A program made the translations under genes and the position numbers. From an uncultured Clostridia bacterium (GTDB lineage: Bacteria; Bacillota; Clostridia; Christensenellales; CAG-138), in assembly GCA_947168855.1 (NCBI GenBank), contig CAMVNO010000003.1:281474-345473 (forward strand): 64,000 nt of DNA. The letters run 5' to 3'. Shown here piece after piece: positions 1 through 8,712 of the stretch (the first letter of the stretch is position 1; each line of letters opens with the position of its first letter). The notes beneath the pieces are model-generated. The model did no database searches and was not told the DNA's origin. It saw only the letters and a list, made by a program, of their open reading frames with translations.

Positions 1-281
1 AAACCTTCCCGTGCACTACGCTCCTGAAGGGCGCGACGACGCTGGTGCATGCAAAGGGCCGCACGGCGTTTCTGACGTTCGGAAACCCCGGTCTCAGCAA
101 GGGCGGCAGCGGCGACGTTCTGACGGGACTCATCACGGCGCTGCTTGCGCAGGGACTTGCGCCGTTCGACGCGGCGCGGACAGGCGCATATCTGCTCGGC
201 GTCAGCGCGGATCGCGCGCTGAAGCTTCTCGGGGAGCGCGCATTGCTTGCCAGCGACGTCATTGATATGGTACAATACTGA
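1..281 (+). CDS. nnrD: NAD(P)H-hydrate dehydratase, C-terminal part (cut by window edge)
   Basis: The reading frame is open at the left edge and gives about 92 C-terminal residues. It carries the GNPGLSKGGSGDVLTG segment typical of the ribokinase-like ADP/ATP-dependent NAD(P)H-hydrate dehydratase (YjeF C-terminal domain), where the GSGD region contributes the catalytic aspartate and the nucleotide site. The enzyme repairs hydrated nicotinamide cofactors in the cytoplasm. In many bacteria it is fused to the YjeF N-terminal epimerase, which would lie outside this window, so the full architecture is unknown. The stop is one base ahead of the hflX start, so the two genes are probably co-transcribed. 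Confidence 0.88.
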   Translation, partial: TFPCTTLLKGATTLVHAKGRTAFLTFGNPGLSKGGSGDVLTGLITALLAQGLAPFDAARTGAYLLGVSADRALKLLGERALLASDVIDMVQY

Positions 282-282
282 T

Positions 283-2070
283 ATGGAAGAAAAAAAGATA
301 CACGGCAATGTTGCGGGCATCCGCGACACAATCTTACAGGAAATGCAGTCGCTGTACGACGAAGCGCAGCCGACCGGCGTGTTTGCTTCGACGGCGCTTC
401 TTGAAAAGCTTGCCGATTATACCGAGCGGATCGGACGCGAGATCTCGGTCTATTTGTCGCGCTCCGGCGCGGTGAAGGACGTTTCGGTCGGCGACGCGTC
501 GACGGTCTCCATGCCGGACATGCGTCTTGTGCGAAACGCGGATCGTCTCGCGGGCGTGCGGTGCATCCATACGCATCCGAACGGAAGCGGGTACCTTTCC
601 GACGTCGATCTCGGCACACTCAACTCGATGCGCCTCGACGCCATGGCGGCAGTCGGCGTGCGGGAGGGCAAGCCGACCTCAGTGTATGTCGCGTTCGTCG
701 GCGAGATGGAGGACGAGGAGCGCAAGCCCGTGATCTACGGACCGATGCGCGCAGACCGATTGCCGCAGGACGCGCTTCTGAACGCGCTGATCGAAGCGGA
801 CAACCGTCTGAAAGCGCCGGCATACGCCGTCACGCAGGCGGAGCCGGAACGCGCTGTGCTGGTCGGCATCGACAATGACGACGGTTACGATACGCTGGAG
901 GAGCTGAAAGCGCTTGCGGATACAGCGGGCGTCAACGTCGTGCACATCGAACGGCAGCGCAAGCGCCCGATCGACAACGGCACCTACGTCGGCTCCGGCA
1001 AGGCGGATGAGCTTCGATTGATCGGCAGCGCGACGGAAGCGGATGTGTTCATCTTTGACGACGAGCTGACGGCGATCCAGATCCGCAATCTGGAGAGCAT
1101 TCTGGGCGCGCCGGTCATCGACCGCACGATGCTGATCCTCGATATCTTCGCCTCCCGCGCGACCACGCGCGAGGGTAAGCTGCAGGTCGAACTCAGCCAG
1201 CTCAAATACCGCCTGCCGCGGCTTCTCGGCGTCGGCGTGGCGATGTCCAGACAGGGCGCTTCCGGCGTCGGCATGCGCGGTCCCGGCGAGAAGAAGCTCG
1301 AGATCGACCGGCGCCGCATTCGCCGCCGGATCTACGAACTCGAACAGGAGCTCAAAGAAGTCGAAAAACAGCGCGGGATACGCCGCGCCGTCCGGAAAAA
1401 GAGCGAAACGCCGATCGCGGCGCTCGTCGGCTATACGAACGCGGGCAAGAGCACGCTTCTGAACGTGCTTTCGGACAGCGATGTGCTTGCCGAAGACAAG
1501 CTGTTTGCCACGCTCGACCCCGTCGTGCGCAGCATCACGCTTCCGAACGGAACGCCGTGCCTGCTGTCCGATACGGTCGGCTTTATCAACAAGCTTCCGC
1601 ATGACCTTGTGCAGGCGTTCCGTTCCACGCTCGAGGAGGTACGCGACGCCGATCTGATCCTGCACATCGTCGACGCAAGCTGCCCGTATTATGAGGTGCA
1701 GATGCGCGTGACGCAGCAGGTGCTTGAAAGCCTCGGCGCGGGCAATACGCCGTGCATCGAGGTGTACAACAAGTGTGATCTTCCCGAAGCGATCCCGTCG
1801 AAACGCGAGAAAACCGTTGCGATCAGTGCAAAGACGGGGATGGGCATACCGACGCTTCTGGAGCGAATCGAAACGGAGCTGAACCGCACGCAGCGGCGCG
1901 TGGAGCTCGTGATCCCGTACGATCGCTACGAGGCGATCCGGGTGCTGCACGAGATCGGGACGGTGCTTTCCGAATCGCATGAAGCGGACGGAACGCACGT
2001 CACGGCAATGCTCGAGGAGAGCAAGCTCTATCGCCTGAAAAACGTGCTTGACGGTCGTTCTGACGAATAA
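283..2070 (+). CDS. hflX: Ribosome-associated GTPase HflX with N-terminal JAMM-like domain
   Basis: The 595-aa product has an HflX core: glycine-rich GVGMRGPGEKK segment, coiled region, then a G domain with Walker A GYTNAGKST (about 383-391), DTVG (430-433) and NKCD (496-499). HflX proteins split or rescue stalled ribosomes. The roughly 170-residue N-terminal extension contains HTHP followed by SDVD (H96, H98, S106, D109), which matches the HxHP..SxxD signature of JAB/MPN metalloprotease folds. Long HflX forms of about 600 residues are usual in Clostridia. The ATG at 283 lies directly after the nnrD stop and lacks a clear Shine-Dalgarno; a TTG at 247, with GGGGAG upstream, would add 12 residues and overlap nnrD. 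I prefer 283 with translational coupling. Confidence 0.93.
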   Translation: MEEKKIHGNVAGIRDTILQEMQSLYDEAQPTGVFASTALLEKLADYTERIGREISVYLSRSGAVKDVSVGDASTVSMPDMRLVRNADRLAGVRCIHTHPNGSGYLSDVDLGTLNSMRLDAMAAVGVREGKPTSVYVAFVGEMEDEERKPVIYGPMRADRLPQDALLNALIEADNRLKAPAYAVTQAEPERAVLVGIDNDDGYDTLEELKALADTAGVNVVHIERQRKRPIDNGTYVGSGKADELRLIGSATEADVFIFDDELTAIQIRNLESILGAPVIDRTMLILDIFASRATTREGKLQVELSQLKYRLPRLLGVGVAMSRQGASGVGMRGPGEKKLEIDRRRIRRRIYELEQELKEVEKQRGIRRAVRKKSETPIAALVGYTNAGKSTLLNVLSDSDVLAEDKLFATLDPVVRSITLPNGTPCLLSDTVGFINKLPHDLVQAFRSTLEEVRDADLILHIVDASCPYYEVQMRVTQQVLESLGAGNTPCIEVYNKCDLPEAIPSKREKTVAISAKTGMGIPTLLERIETELNRTQRRVELVIPYDRYEAIRVLHEIGTVLSESHEADGTHVTAMLEESKLYRLKNVLDGRSDE

Positions 2071-2137
2071 GGTCGCAGATTCGCGAATTGTTTACAATCG
2101 TCTTACATTTATTTTGCTTCCGCGGCTTGCCTGTGGC

Positions 2138-2166
2138 TTTTCAAATGCGTCGGCTTGTGGTATACT
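2138..2166 (+). promoter_or_regulatory. Predicted sigma-A promoter (extended -10) for the dockerin peptidase gene
   Basis: TTTTCA (2138-2143), a 17-bp spacer and TATACT (2161-2166) with TG one base upstream of the -10. It lies in the 115-bp gap after hflX, 20 bp before the next start codon. Confidence 0.45.
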
Positions 2167-2185
2167 GTATTCGTAGGAATATGTT

Positions 2186-4225
2186 ATGAAGCGCATTTTT
2201 TCGCTCCTTCTCGCCATGATCCTGATCCTTGCGGCGTTCCCGCAGGCGGTGATCGGCGAGACGGCACAATCGCATACCATGCAGGCGGACCGTGTTCTGA
2301 TCTATAATCCGCTGCCGTATGATGCAGAGGAGAACAGGCTCTTTTCGGGTACGATCACGCAGGCGCAGGCGGATGTTGAGCCGGTCGGAGATGCGGCGTT
2401 CACACCCGGAATGCACAAAACCGGCAGGGATCTGTCACGCGGAAGAAAGGACCAGAGCCTGCAGGATTTCTGGGTCTGCACCGATCTCAATACCTATCGC
2501 TACGATCGGCATACATTTCAGCTTGCTGCGGAAGGCGAGCACTGCCGCATCTGGACGATGCAGGAGGACAGCCTTTCCTTTACCGGTGAGCAGACCGCCG
2601 CAATGCTGGAGCAGTTCGAAACGGTCATTTATCCGACCGAAACCGCGTATTTCGGCGGGTTCCGCGACATCGGCGGCGACGGCAAACTCGAGATCGTTAC
2701 CTATGCCATGAACAGCTCTTCGGTCTGCGGATTCTTTGATTCCTACGACCTGTATACGCGGGAGGAGATCTCCGCGATTGATCCCGACGACGCGGACAGC
2801 TACAACTGCCTTCCGATCATCAACGTCAATTCCCGTATGGCGGACAGGGACCGCGTTGTTTACGGTACGCTTGCGCATGAATTTCAGCATCTGATCCTGA
2901 GAAGCGCGGTGCTTGCGTCGCCCGCCAACGCCGATCTGCTCGGAAGAGAAAAGACGATCGACGTCTGGCTCAACGAGGGCTTTTCCATGGCGGCGGAGGA
3001 ACTCTGTTATCCCGGATCGGTTGCGGATCAGGGCTATACGGAAGCGTTCGGCAATTCGGAGAAGGTGCGGCTCGGCATGAGCTATCGGCATTTTGACGCA
3101 ACCGCCTCCGACGTCGGCGCATACGGACAGTCGTTTTTGTTTGCGGAGTATCTGCGCACACAGTGCGGCGACGGTGTGTTCCGTGACATTCTGGCATACT
3201 GGCGCGGCGCAAAAAGCCTGTCCGCACTCAGCGAAGCGCAGGCGATCCGCGCGCTTCTGCGCAGCGAACAGGTCGACGCGACGGAATCGCTTCTGACATA
3301 CGACGAACCCGTATCGGAAAAGCTCGGATCCGAAGAGGAGATCCTGCTTTCGAAATTCGCGCTTGCATTCCGCCTTGCGATCCTTCTGAATGCGCAGGAG
3401 GGACTGTATGCGATCGGCGATTCTTCACCCTTGACGCCGGCATATTCGGGCGCCGGGCGCCGGATCGAAGGCGGCGGCGCGCTTCTCATCGAATGCAGCG
3501 GAACATTCACGGTTCCTGCGGATGCGGACAGCGGACTCGTCTTTGTCGGGATCTCGGACGGCGCCGTCACGGATGTTTATTCCGTACCGGAGCCGGAGGA
3601 AGGGCTTTATGTGATCGCTGCGCAATACAACGGCGAATGGCTGGCGATCCCCGCGGAGCCTTCGGCGGATCAATATCTGAAGCCCGTTGCAGTCTGCCCG
3701 AACGCCGACGGAACGATCTATTCCTCCGCGGCGAACGGCGCGATCTTCCGCACAGAGCGCACGAACGACGGCTTCCGGTTCGTCTGCAGCGACGCGAACG
3801 GCGTTTATGCGTTGGGACGCACCGAAGGCACGGGGCAGACGCTGCGCGTTTCCGACACGGAGGATGTATTTGCGTGGTCACATTTTGCGGACGGCAGCGA
3901 TCGGCTGCAGGCGGACGGATTCTACGGGCGTGCGATTCTGTACGGCAGCTTTCAGGGCGGGTTCGGCTATTTCGCTCCCGCATACTTTGATAACGAAGCG
4001 TTTGCAAAGCCGCAGATCCTGCGCGTTCTGACGGTTTCCCGCGGCGATGCGAACCTTGACGGAAAGGTGACTTCGGCTGACGCGGCGCTGGTTTTACGGG
4101 CGGTCGTCGGATTGTCAACCGTGAATAAAGCGATGTACGGCGCAGGCGACGTGGACGGCGACGGTATGCTCTCGGCAGCGGACGCCGTAAAGATCCTGCG
4201 CATTGTGATACAACTGGATTATTGA
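2186..4225 (+). CDS. Secreted HExxH metallopeptidase (M30-like) with C-terminal type I dockerin
   Basis: The 679-aa protein begins with a signal peptide (KR, then a hydrophobic stretch to about residue 22 and a likely cut near IGETA). The zinc motif HEFQH sits at 231-235 and a downstream NEGFSMAAEE (E264) is the expected third ligand of a gluzincin; the spacing and the NEGF segment resemble hyicolysin-type M30 peptidases. Residues about 620-679 form a dockerin: two calcium-loop repeats, GDANLDGKVTSADA and GDVDGDGMLSAADA, each followed by a helix. The middle (about 370-610) has ricin/beta-type low-identity sequence that I cannot assign. The start has AGGA nine bases upstream. The dockerin implies attachment to a cohesin-bearing scaffold or cell-surface partner, but no cohesin gene is in the window. 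It is followed 15 bp later by another exported protein. Confidence 0.85.
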   Translation: MKRIFSLLLAMILILAAFPQAVIGETAQSHTMQADRVLIYNPLPYDAEENRLFSGTITQAQADVEPVGDAAFTPGMHKTGRDLSRGRKDQSLQDFWVCTDLNTYRYDRHTFQLAAEGEHCRIWTMQEDSLSFTGEQTAAMLEQFETVIYPTETAYFGGFRDIGGDGKLEIVTYAMNSSSVCGFFDSYDLYTREEISAIDPDDADSYNCLPIINVNSRMADRDRVVYGTLAHEFQHLILRSAVLASPANADLLGREKTIDVWLNEGFSMAAEELCYPGSVADQGYTEAFGNSEKVRLGMSYRHFDATASDVGAYGQSFLFAEYLRTQCGDGVFRDILAYWRGAKSLSALSEAQAIRALLRSEQVDATESLLTYDEPVSEKLGSEEEILLSKFALAFRLAILLNAQEGLYAIGDSSPLTPAYSGAGRRIEGGGALLIECSGTFTVPADADSGLVFVGISDGAVTDVYSVPEPEEGLYVIAAQYNGEWLAIPAEPSADQYLKPVAVCPNADGTIYSSAANGAIFRTERTNDGFRFVCSDANGVYALGRTEGTGQTLRVSDTEDVFAWSHFADGSDRLQADGFYGRAILYGSFQGGFGYFAPAYFDNEAFAKPQILRVLTVSRGDANLDGKVTSADAALVLRAVVGLSTVNKAMYGAGDVDGDGMLSAADAVKILRIVIQLDY

Positions 4226-4239
4226 TCGGAGGATCGAAT

Positions 4240-7200
4240 ATGCGGTCTCAACCATGGAAAAGAATAACGGCATGTCTCTTGATCGTGTGCATGGCAATTT
4301 CGCTTGCGGGATGCAATCTGGGCGTGCAGGAAACGGCAAAGGGCATTGTGATCAGCGAGGTCGTTTCCAGCAACGGGCAGAGCTACGAGCATCCGTATTA
4401 CGGCTCGCCCGACTGGATCGAGCTGCACAATGAATCGGATCATCCGATCGACCTTTCGCTGTGGAGCATTACCGACAACATCAGGAACCCGGAAAAGGCG
4501 TTTACGCTGCCGGAGCTTATTCTGCCTGCGGACGGATATCTTTTGCTGCTTGCGACCAAACAGGACAAGACCGACACCTTCACGTGGGACGGACAGAGCC
4601 CCATCTGCCTCGGCTTTTCGCTGAAAGCGGCAGGGGAAGACCTCGTTCTGATCAATGAAAACCTGCAGACCGTCTATGAGCTTGCGGTTCCAGAGCTGAA
4701 TCGCGATATTTCCTATGCGCGGCGGGAAGACGGCACCTACGGCTATTGCGAAACGCCGACGCCCGGGAGCGCAAACCAAGGCAATATAACAGACACGCAG
4801 CCTGTTCCGAAGGAGCCGGAAGCGCCCGTGCCGATGACCGGCGTTGAGATCAGCGAGGTATCCTCGCGCAATACGCTTCTGACGTGCGGCGGCTGTTATA
4901 AATGCGACTGGGTGGAACTGCACAACACAACGGGCAAAGACATTTCGCTGGAGGGATTCACGCTCTGCGACGCGCCGAGCGATTACGACGACGCAAACCT
5001 GTCGGGCGTGCTGCCCGCAAACGGATATCTGATCGTGTATTGCTGCGGGAAGGATTGCGAAACCAGGGATCAGCACGTATGCGTCGATCTCGGCGTCAGC
5101 CGCTACGGGGACACGCTGTATCTCTTCGATCCGAACGGATTCGAGCTGGAAACGGTTCAGGTGCCGGAAATGCCGTATAAGGATGTAAGCTTTGCGCGCC
5201 GCGCAGACGGCACGTTCGGCTACTGCGAGACGCCGACGCCCGGCGAAGCAAATACCGCGGACATCACAGATGAGCCTCCGTATCGTCCGGAAGAAACGCC
5301 GGAACCGGAAAAGCCCGAAAAAGACGATGAGCCTGTTGATCCGACGGTCAACGCCGTGCGCCCGACGACGCTCCGCATCAGCGAAGCGCTTGCCAACAAT
5401 GCTTACAGCATTACGGACAGCGAGGGCGAGCGCTGCGATTGGGTCGAGCTGCACAACACGACGGGACAGTCGCTGACGCTTTCGGGCTGGTACCTTTCGG
5501 ATAATCCGAAGAACCTGACCAAATGGGCGTTTCCCGAGTTCACAATGACCGGGAGCTATCTCATTATATTCCTGTCCGGCAAGACGGAGATCTCCGGCGA
5601 ACTGCACGCAAGCTTTTCGCTCGGCACGGGCGAGACGCTGTACCTGTACAATGCGCAGACGGGCGAGCTTGATTGGGTGACGATCCCGGAGCTTCCCGAC
5701 AACGTTTCGGTCGGGCTTGATGAAAACAACGAACAGGTCTACTATCGCTACCCGACGCCGGGCGAACCGAACGGGCATGCGGAAAAGACTGCGGAGGCGA
5801 TCGGTTTTTTTCAACCTGACGGCGTATACATCTCCGAGGTATGCGCCATTCACGATCGGGGAAGCAAGGAAAAGGACTGGATCGAGCTGTATAACGGCGG
5901 GGACAAATCGGTATCGCTCGACGGCTGGTATCTGAGCGATTCGCTGAAGGATCTCACAAAGTACCGGATCACATCCCTGAAGGTCGGCGCAAAAGACTAT
6001 GCCGTGGTGCAGACGACCGGCTCCTATGCAGATCAGGAGAAAGGCGATGCGAATTTCGGCGTCAGTCCGACCGGCGAGGCACTGTATCTGTCCGATTCCA
6101 AAGGCGTTGTGCGCGACGTGTTTCAGACGGGCGTACAGCGCAACGGCATTACGAGCGGAAGGGTCGAAGGCGACAATCATATCCGCCGCATCTTCTTTAC
6201 CGAAAAGACAAAAGGCAAAAAGAACAGCGAAAATCGCTGCGCCGGCTATACAGGTCAGCCGATATTTTCGGAAACGGCGCTGTATCATCAGAACGCGTTT
6301 TCGCTGACGATCTCGTGCCCCGATCCGAACGCGGAGATCCGATATACAACGGACGGCAGCGAACCGGACAGGACGAGCAGCCGGTATTCGGGTCCCATCA
6401 GCATCAGCGGCAACACTGTGATCCGTGCCGTCGCGTATGCGGACGGACTGCTTCCCAGCGAGATCGTGACCTTCCATTATCTGTTTGAAACGCCGCATAC
6501 GCTTCCGGTCGTGTGCATTGCAATGGCGCCCGCAGATTTCAACGCCGTCTATAGGGTGAAGCTGCACAAGGATATCAAGGAGCGCAAGGGCTATGTCAAT
6601 TACTACGAAACCGACGGGCTGATGGGTACGGCGTTTCCCTGCGACATCAAGGCGAAGGGACAGGGCACGCTGAAATACATTTCGCAGAAATCCCTGACGC
6701 TGTCGCTCCGCGCGCAGTACGGCATGTCGCACGTCGAGTACCCGTTCTTTCCGGACTATGCCTATACGCGGTTCGGCTCCTTTGCGCTCAGACAGGCGGG
6801 ACAGGACTATGACAAGGCGCGGCTGTGCGACGCGTTCGCTTCCCGCGCGTGCCTCGGACTCAACGTGGACTGCGCCAATTCGCGCTTCTGCGTGGTCTAT
6901 GTCAACGGCAGTTATTACGGCATTTACGATTTCAACGAAGACCTGAATTCCAGATATCTGGAAACGCATTTCGGCGTCGATCCGGATACCGTCAATACCA
7001 TCATGCGGAACGGCGCGATCGCGAGAAAAGGATCGAACACGCAGTTCAAATCGGATTTCAACGAAGCAAAGAATGCAAATCTGTCCTCGGACAGCGCATA
7101 CGAGAAATTCATCCAAAAGGTCGACCCCGACGCGTTTATCGACTATGTGATCTGTCGGCAGGTGTTTCTCGATACGGACTGCTTCAATCAGAAATATTGG

Positions 7201-7662
7201 CGCACGACCGATTACCGCGTTCGCTGGCGTCCGCTTCTGTACGATCTGGATCTGATCCTCAGCAGCGGTTCCACGCGCAATATCGCGTATCTGTATTTCA
7301 ACAAGGGAGGCACGCCTTCGAATAACGGATCGCTGACCTATTTCTATTTCTCGGTCGCATTGAAGACCAACGCGGGCTGGCGGCAGAAATTCATCGAACG
7401 GTACGTCGAGCTTGTGATGACGCAGCTCTCCTCGGAACGTCTGACGGCGCTGCTCGACAAGATGACAGAGGAGCTGGAACCGGAAATGCAGCGGCATATC
7501 GACCGATGGAAGAATCCGAAAAGCATGTCGGCGTGGAAGAAATCGATCCAAACGCTTAGGGATAAGGTTGCGAAGCGGCCGATGATCGCGCTCGAGCATA
7601 TCCAAAAAGAATTCAAGATCCCACAGTCCGAAATGGACGCGCTGATCGCAAAATATCAATAA
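4240..7662 (+). CDS. Large lipoprotein: four lamin-tail repeats, chitobiase-like domain and CotH kinase domain
   Basis: The 1140-aa product has a lipobox (SLAGC, C25), so it should be a diacylglyceryl-anchored surface protein. Four lamin-tail (LTD) repeats start near residues 37, 201, 378 and 528, each with an ISEV..N opening followed by DWIELHN or DWVELHN and a GxYLxIF strand; repeats 1 to 3 are joined by P/E-rich linkers. About 671-750 matches a chitobiase C-terminal/Fn3-like fold (IRYTTDGSEP). Residues about 754-1055 form a CotH domain, with KGQGTLKYISQKS, YGIYDFNEDLN and a WRPLLYDLD end motif. CotH proteins in spore coats are atypical protein kinases. ATG 4240 was chosen over 4222 because CGGAGGA (4228-4234) precedes it. 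Tandem with the dockerin peptidase and closed by a strong terminator. Confidence 0.9.
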   Translation: MRSQPWKRITACLLIVCMAISLAGCNLGVQETAKGIVISEVVSSNGQSYEHPYYGSPDWIELHNESDHPIDLSLWSITDNIRNPEKAFTLPELILPADGYLLLLATKQDKTDTFTWDGQSPICLGFSLKAAGEDLVLINENLQTVYELAVPELNRDISYARREDGTYGYCETPTPGSANQGNITDTQPVPKEPEAPVPMTGVEISEVSSRNTLLTCGGCYKCDWVELHNTTGKDISLEGFTLCDAPSDYDDANLSGVLPANGYLIVYCCGKDCETRDQHVCVDLGVSRYGDTLYLFDPNGFELETVQVPEMPYKDVSFARRADGTFGYCETPTPGEANTADITDEPPYRPEETPEPEKPEKDDEPVDPTVNAVRPTTLRISEALANNAYSITDSEGERCDWVELHNTTGQSLTLSGWYLSDNPKNLTKWAFPEFTMTGSYLIIFLSGKTEISGELHASFSLGTGETLYLYNAQTGELDWVTIPELPDNVSVGLDENNEQVYYRYPTPGEPNGHAEKTAEAIGFFQPDGVYISEVCAIHDRGSKEKDWIELYNGGDKSVSLDGWYLSDSLKDLTKYRITSLKVGAKDYAVVQTTGSYADQEKGDANFGVSPTGEALYLSDSKGVVRDVFQTGVQRNGITSGRVEGDNHIRRIFFTEKTKGKKNSENRCAGYTGQPIFSETALYHQNAFSLTISCPDPNAEIRYTTDGSEPDRTSSRYSGPISISGNTVIRAVAYADGLLPSEIVTFHYLFETPHTLPVVCIAMAPADFNAVYRVKLHKDIKERKGYVNYYETDGLMGTAFPCDIKAKGQGTLKYISQKSLTLSLRAQYGMSHVEYPFFPDYAYTRFGSFALRQAGQDYDKARLCDAFASRACLGLNVDCANSRFCVVYVNGSYYGIYDFNEDLNSRYLETHFGVDPDTVNTIMRNGAIARKGSNTQFKSDFNEAKNANLSSDSAYEKFIQKVDPDAFIDYVICRQVFLDTDCFNQKYWRTTDYRVRWRPLLYDLDLILSSGSTRNIAYLYFNKGGTPSNNGSLTYFYFSVALKTNAGWRQKFIERYVELVMTQLSSERLTALLDKMTEELEPEMQRHIDRWKNPKSMSAWKKSIQTLRDKVAKRPMIALEHIQKEFKIPQSEMDALIAKYQ

Positions 7663-7668
7663 AAAAGC

Positions 7669-7698
7669 CGGACTGAAGCGATTTCAGTCCGATTTTTT
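7669..7698. terminator. Rho-independent terminator, probably bidirectional
   Basis: CGGACTGAA (7669-7677) pairs with TTCAGTCCG (7683-7691) across a 5-nt loop. It is followed by ATTTTTT on the plus strand and preceded by AAAAAA, so it can serve the CotH gene and the convergent radical SAM gene. Confidence 0.9.
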
Positions 7699-8702
7699 CA
7701 AAACCGTCGGCTGCCGGATCGACGCTCGTCTGTTACGTCGTATATGCTCAGATCGTGGTCCTTTTGATACTGCATGCGGTAGCAGCCGAACAGATCGCGG
7801 ATGCGATAAAAACATTCGCCGTTCGGATCGCCGTACATCGCCGCAAGCGTCGGAAAATCCGGGAACGCCGCGTAGTATGCGTCGTCCAGAGCTTCGGTTT
7901 CCCGCAAGACCGAAAGCGCGTCCATCGTCTCATATCGGTCGATGTTGTCCCGGCGCAGGGAGATCAGGATCATTCTCTTATGACTTTCCGCAGCTTCCGG
8001 CTCCGAAAGCCACTCGCGTTCCGTGCGGAAAATGCCCGTGTTCAGCAGCCGCTGCGTGTCCGGGGAAAGCGTATGAAATGCGTTCAGATCAAGGCGAATA
8101 CGCTGCAGCAGCTTTCCGCGGCCCTCTCCGTGCGGAATCGTCAGAAACACCCTGCTGCTTCCGGCGCCCTGCAAAAGATCGACAAGCGCGTCGACGTCGC
8201 CGATATTTTCACAGTTCAGCGGAATCCCGGTCGTAAACGGCAGATCGACGGCGCGTGCCGCGCGAAGCATCCGCATCAAGAAAGCAAAATCGCCTGTCCG
8301 ACCCGCAAACCGGTCGTGATAATCGGAAAGCCCGTAGAAGGTGAAATTCAGCTCTTTGACGCCTTCTTCCTTCAGCGTCTGCATCAGCACAAGACACTCC
8401 GCATCGTTCCGCATGCGCATTCCGTCGCACTGCAGAAACTCTGCCGAAGGACTGTTCAGCTCCCGAAGCGTTCGAAGCGCTGCCGGAAGGTCCGGATGCT
8501 CCATCGCATAGCCGAATGAAAACTTGGCGGACAGGTCCGGTCGATGCGTATTGAGCTCACGAATCAACCGCTTTGCAAGCGAAACGCTGCGGTCCCACGA
8601 TGCGCCTTCGATCGTGCCGTTCCAGCTCAAAAGACAGTAACGGCACCTGTTTTGACAAGGTACGCAAAGACTGTGGATCAGTACGGACGTCGTCTGCATC
8701 AT
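7698..8702 (-). CDS. Radical SAM protein of unknown substrate
   Basis: The 334-aa protein has the radical SAM cluster motif CQNRCRYC (C16, C20, C23) right at the N-terminus, preceded by an extra Cys (C13), and a TIM-barrel-like remainder with GIPLNCEN. A GECFYRIRDLFGC stretch near the C-terminus has two cysteines, too few for a full SPASM domain. AAGGA lies 8 bases before an ATGATG start. The gene starts 10 bp after the methyltransferase stop, so the pair is an operon driven by the promoter at 9392-9420. Peptide or small-molecule modification is an inference from the pairing; no precursor peptide was seen nearby, so the substrate remains open. Confidence 0.8.
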   Translation of the reverse strand: MMQTTSVLIHSLCVPCQNRCRYCLLSWNGTIEGASWDRSVSLAKRLIRELNTHRPDLSAKFSFGYAMEHPDLPAALRTLRELNSPSAEFLQCDGMRMRNDAECLVLMQTLKEEGVKELNFTFYGLSDYHDRFAGRTGDFAFLMRMLRAARAVDLPFTTGIPLNCENIGDVDALVDLLQGAGSSRVFLTIPHGEGRGKLLQRIRLDLNAFHTLSPDTQRLLNTGIFRTEREWLSEPEAAESHKRMILISLRRDNIDRYETMDALSVLRETEALDDAYYAAFPDFPTLAAMYGDPNGECFYRIRDLFGCYRMQYQKDHDLSIYDVTDERRSGSRRF

Positions 8703-8712
8703 AGGATTCCTT

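Noticed and set aside
4219-7659. Minus-strand open frame of 1146 codons opposite the CotH gene
   Set aside because: It mirrors the real gene exactly, has no ribosome site or homology features, and is a product of GC-rich third positions.
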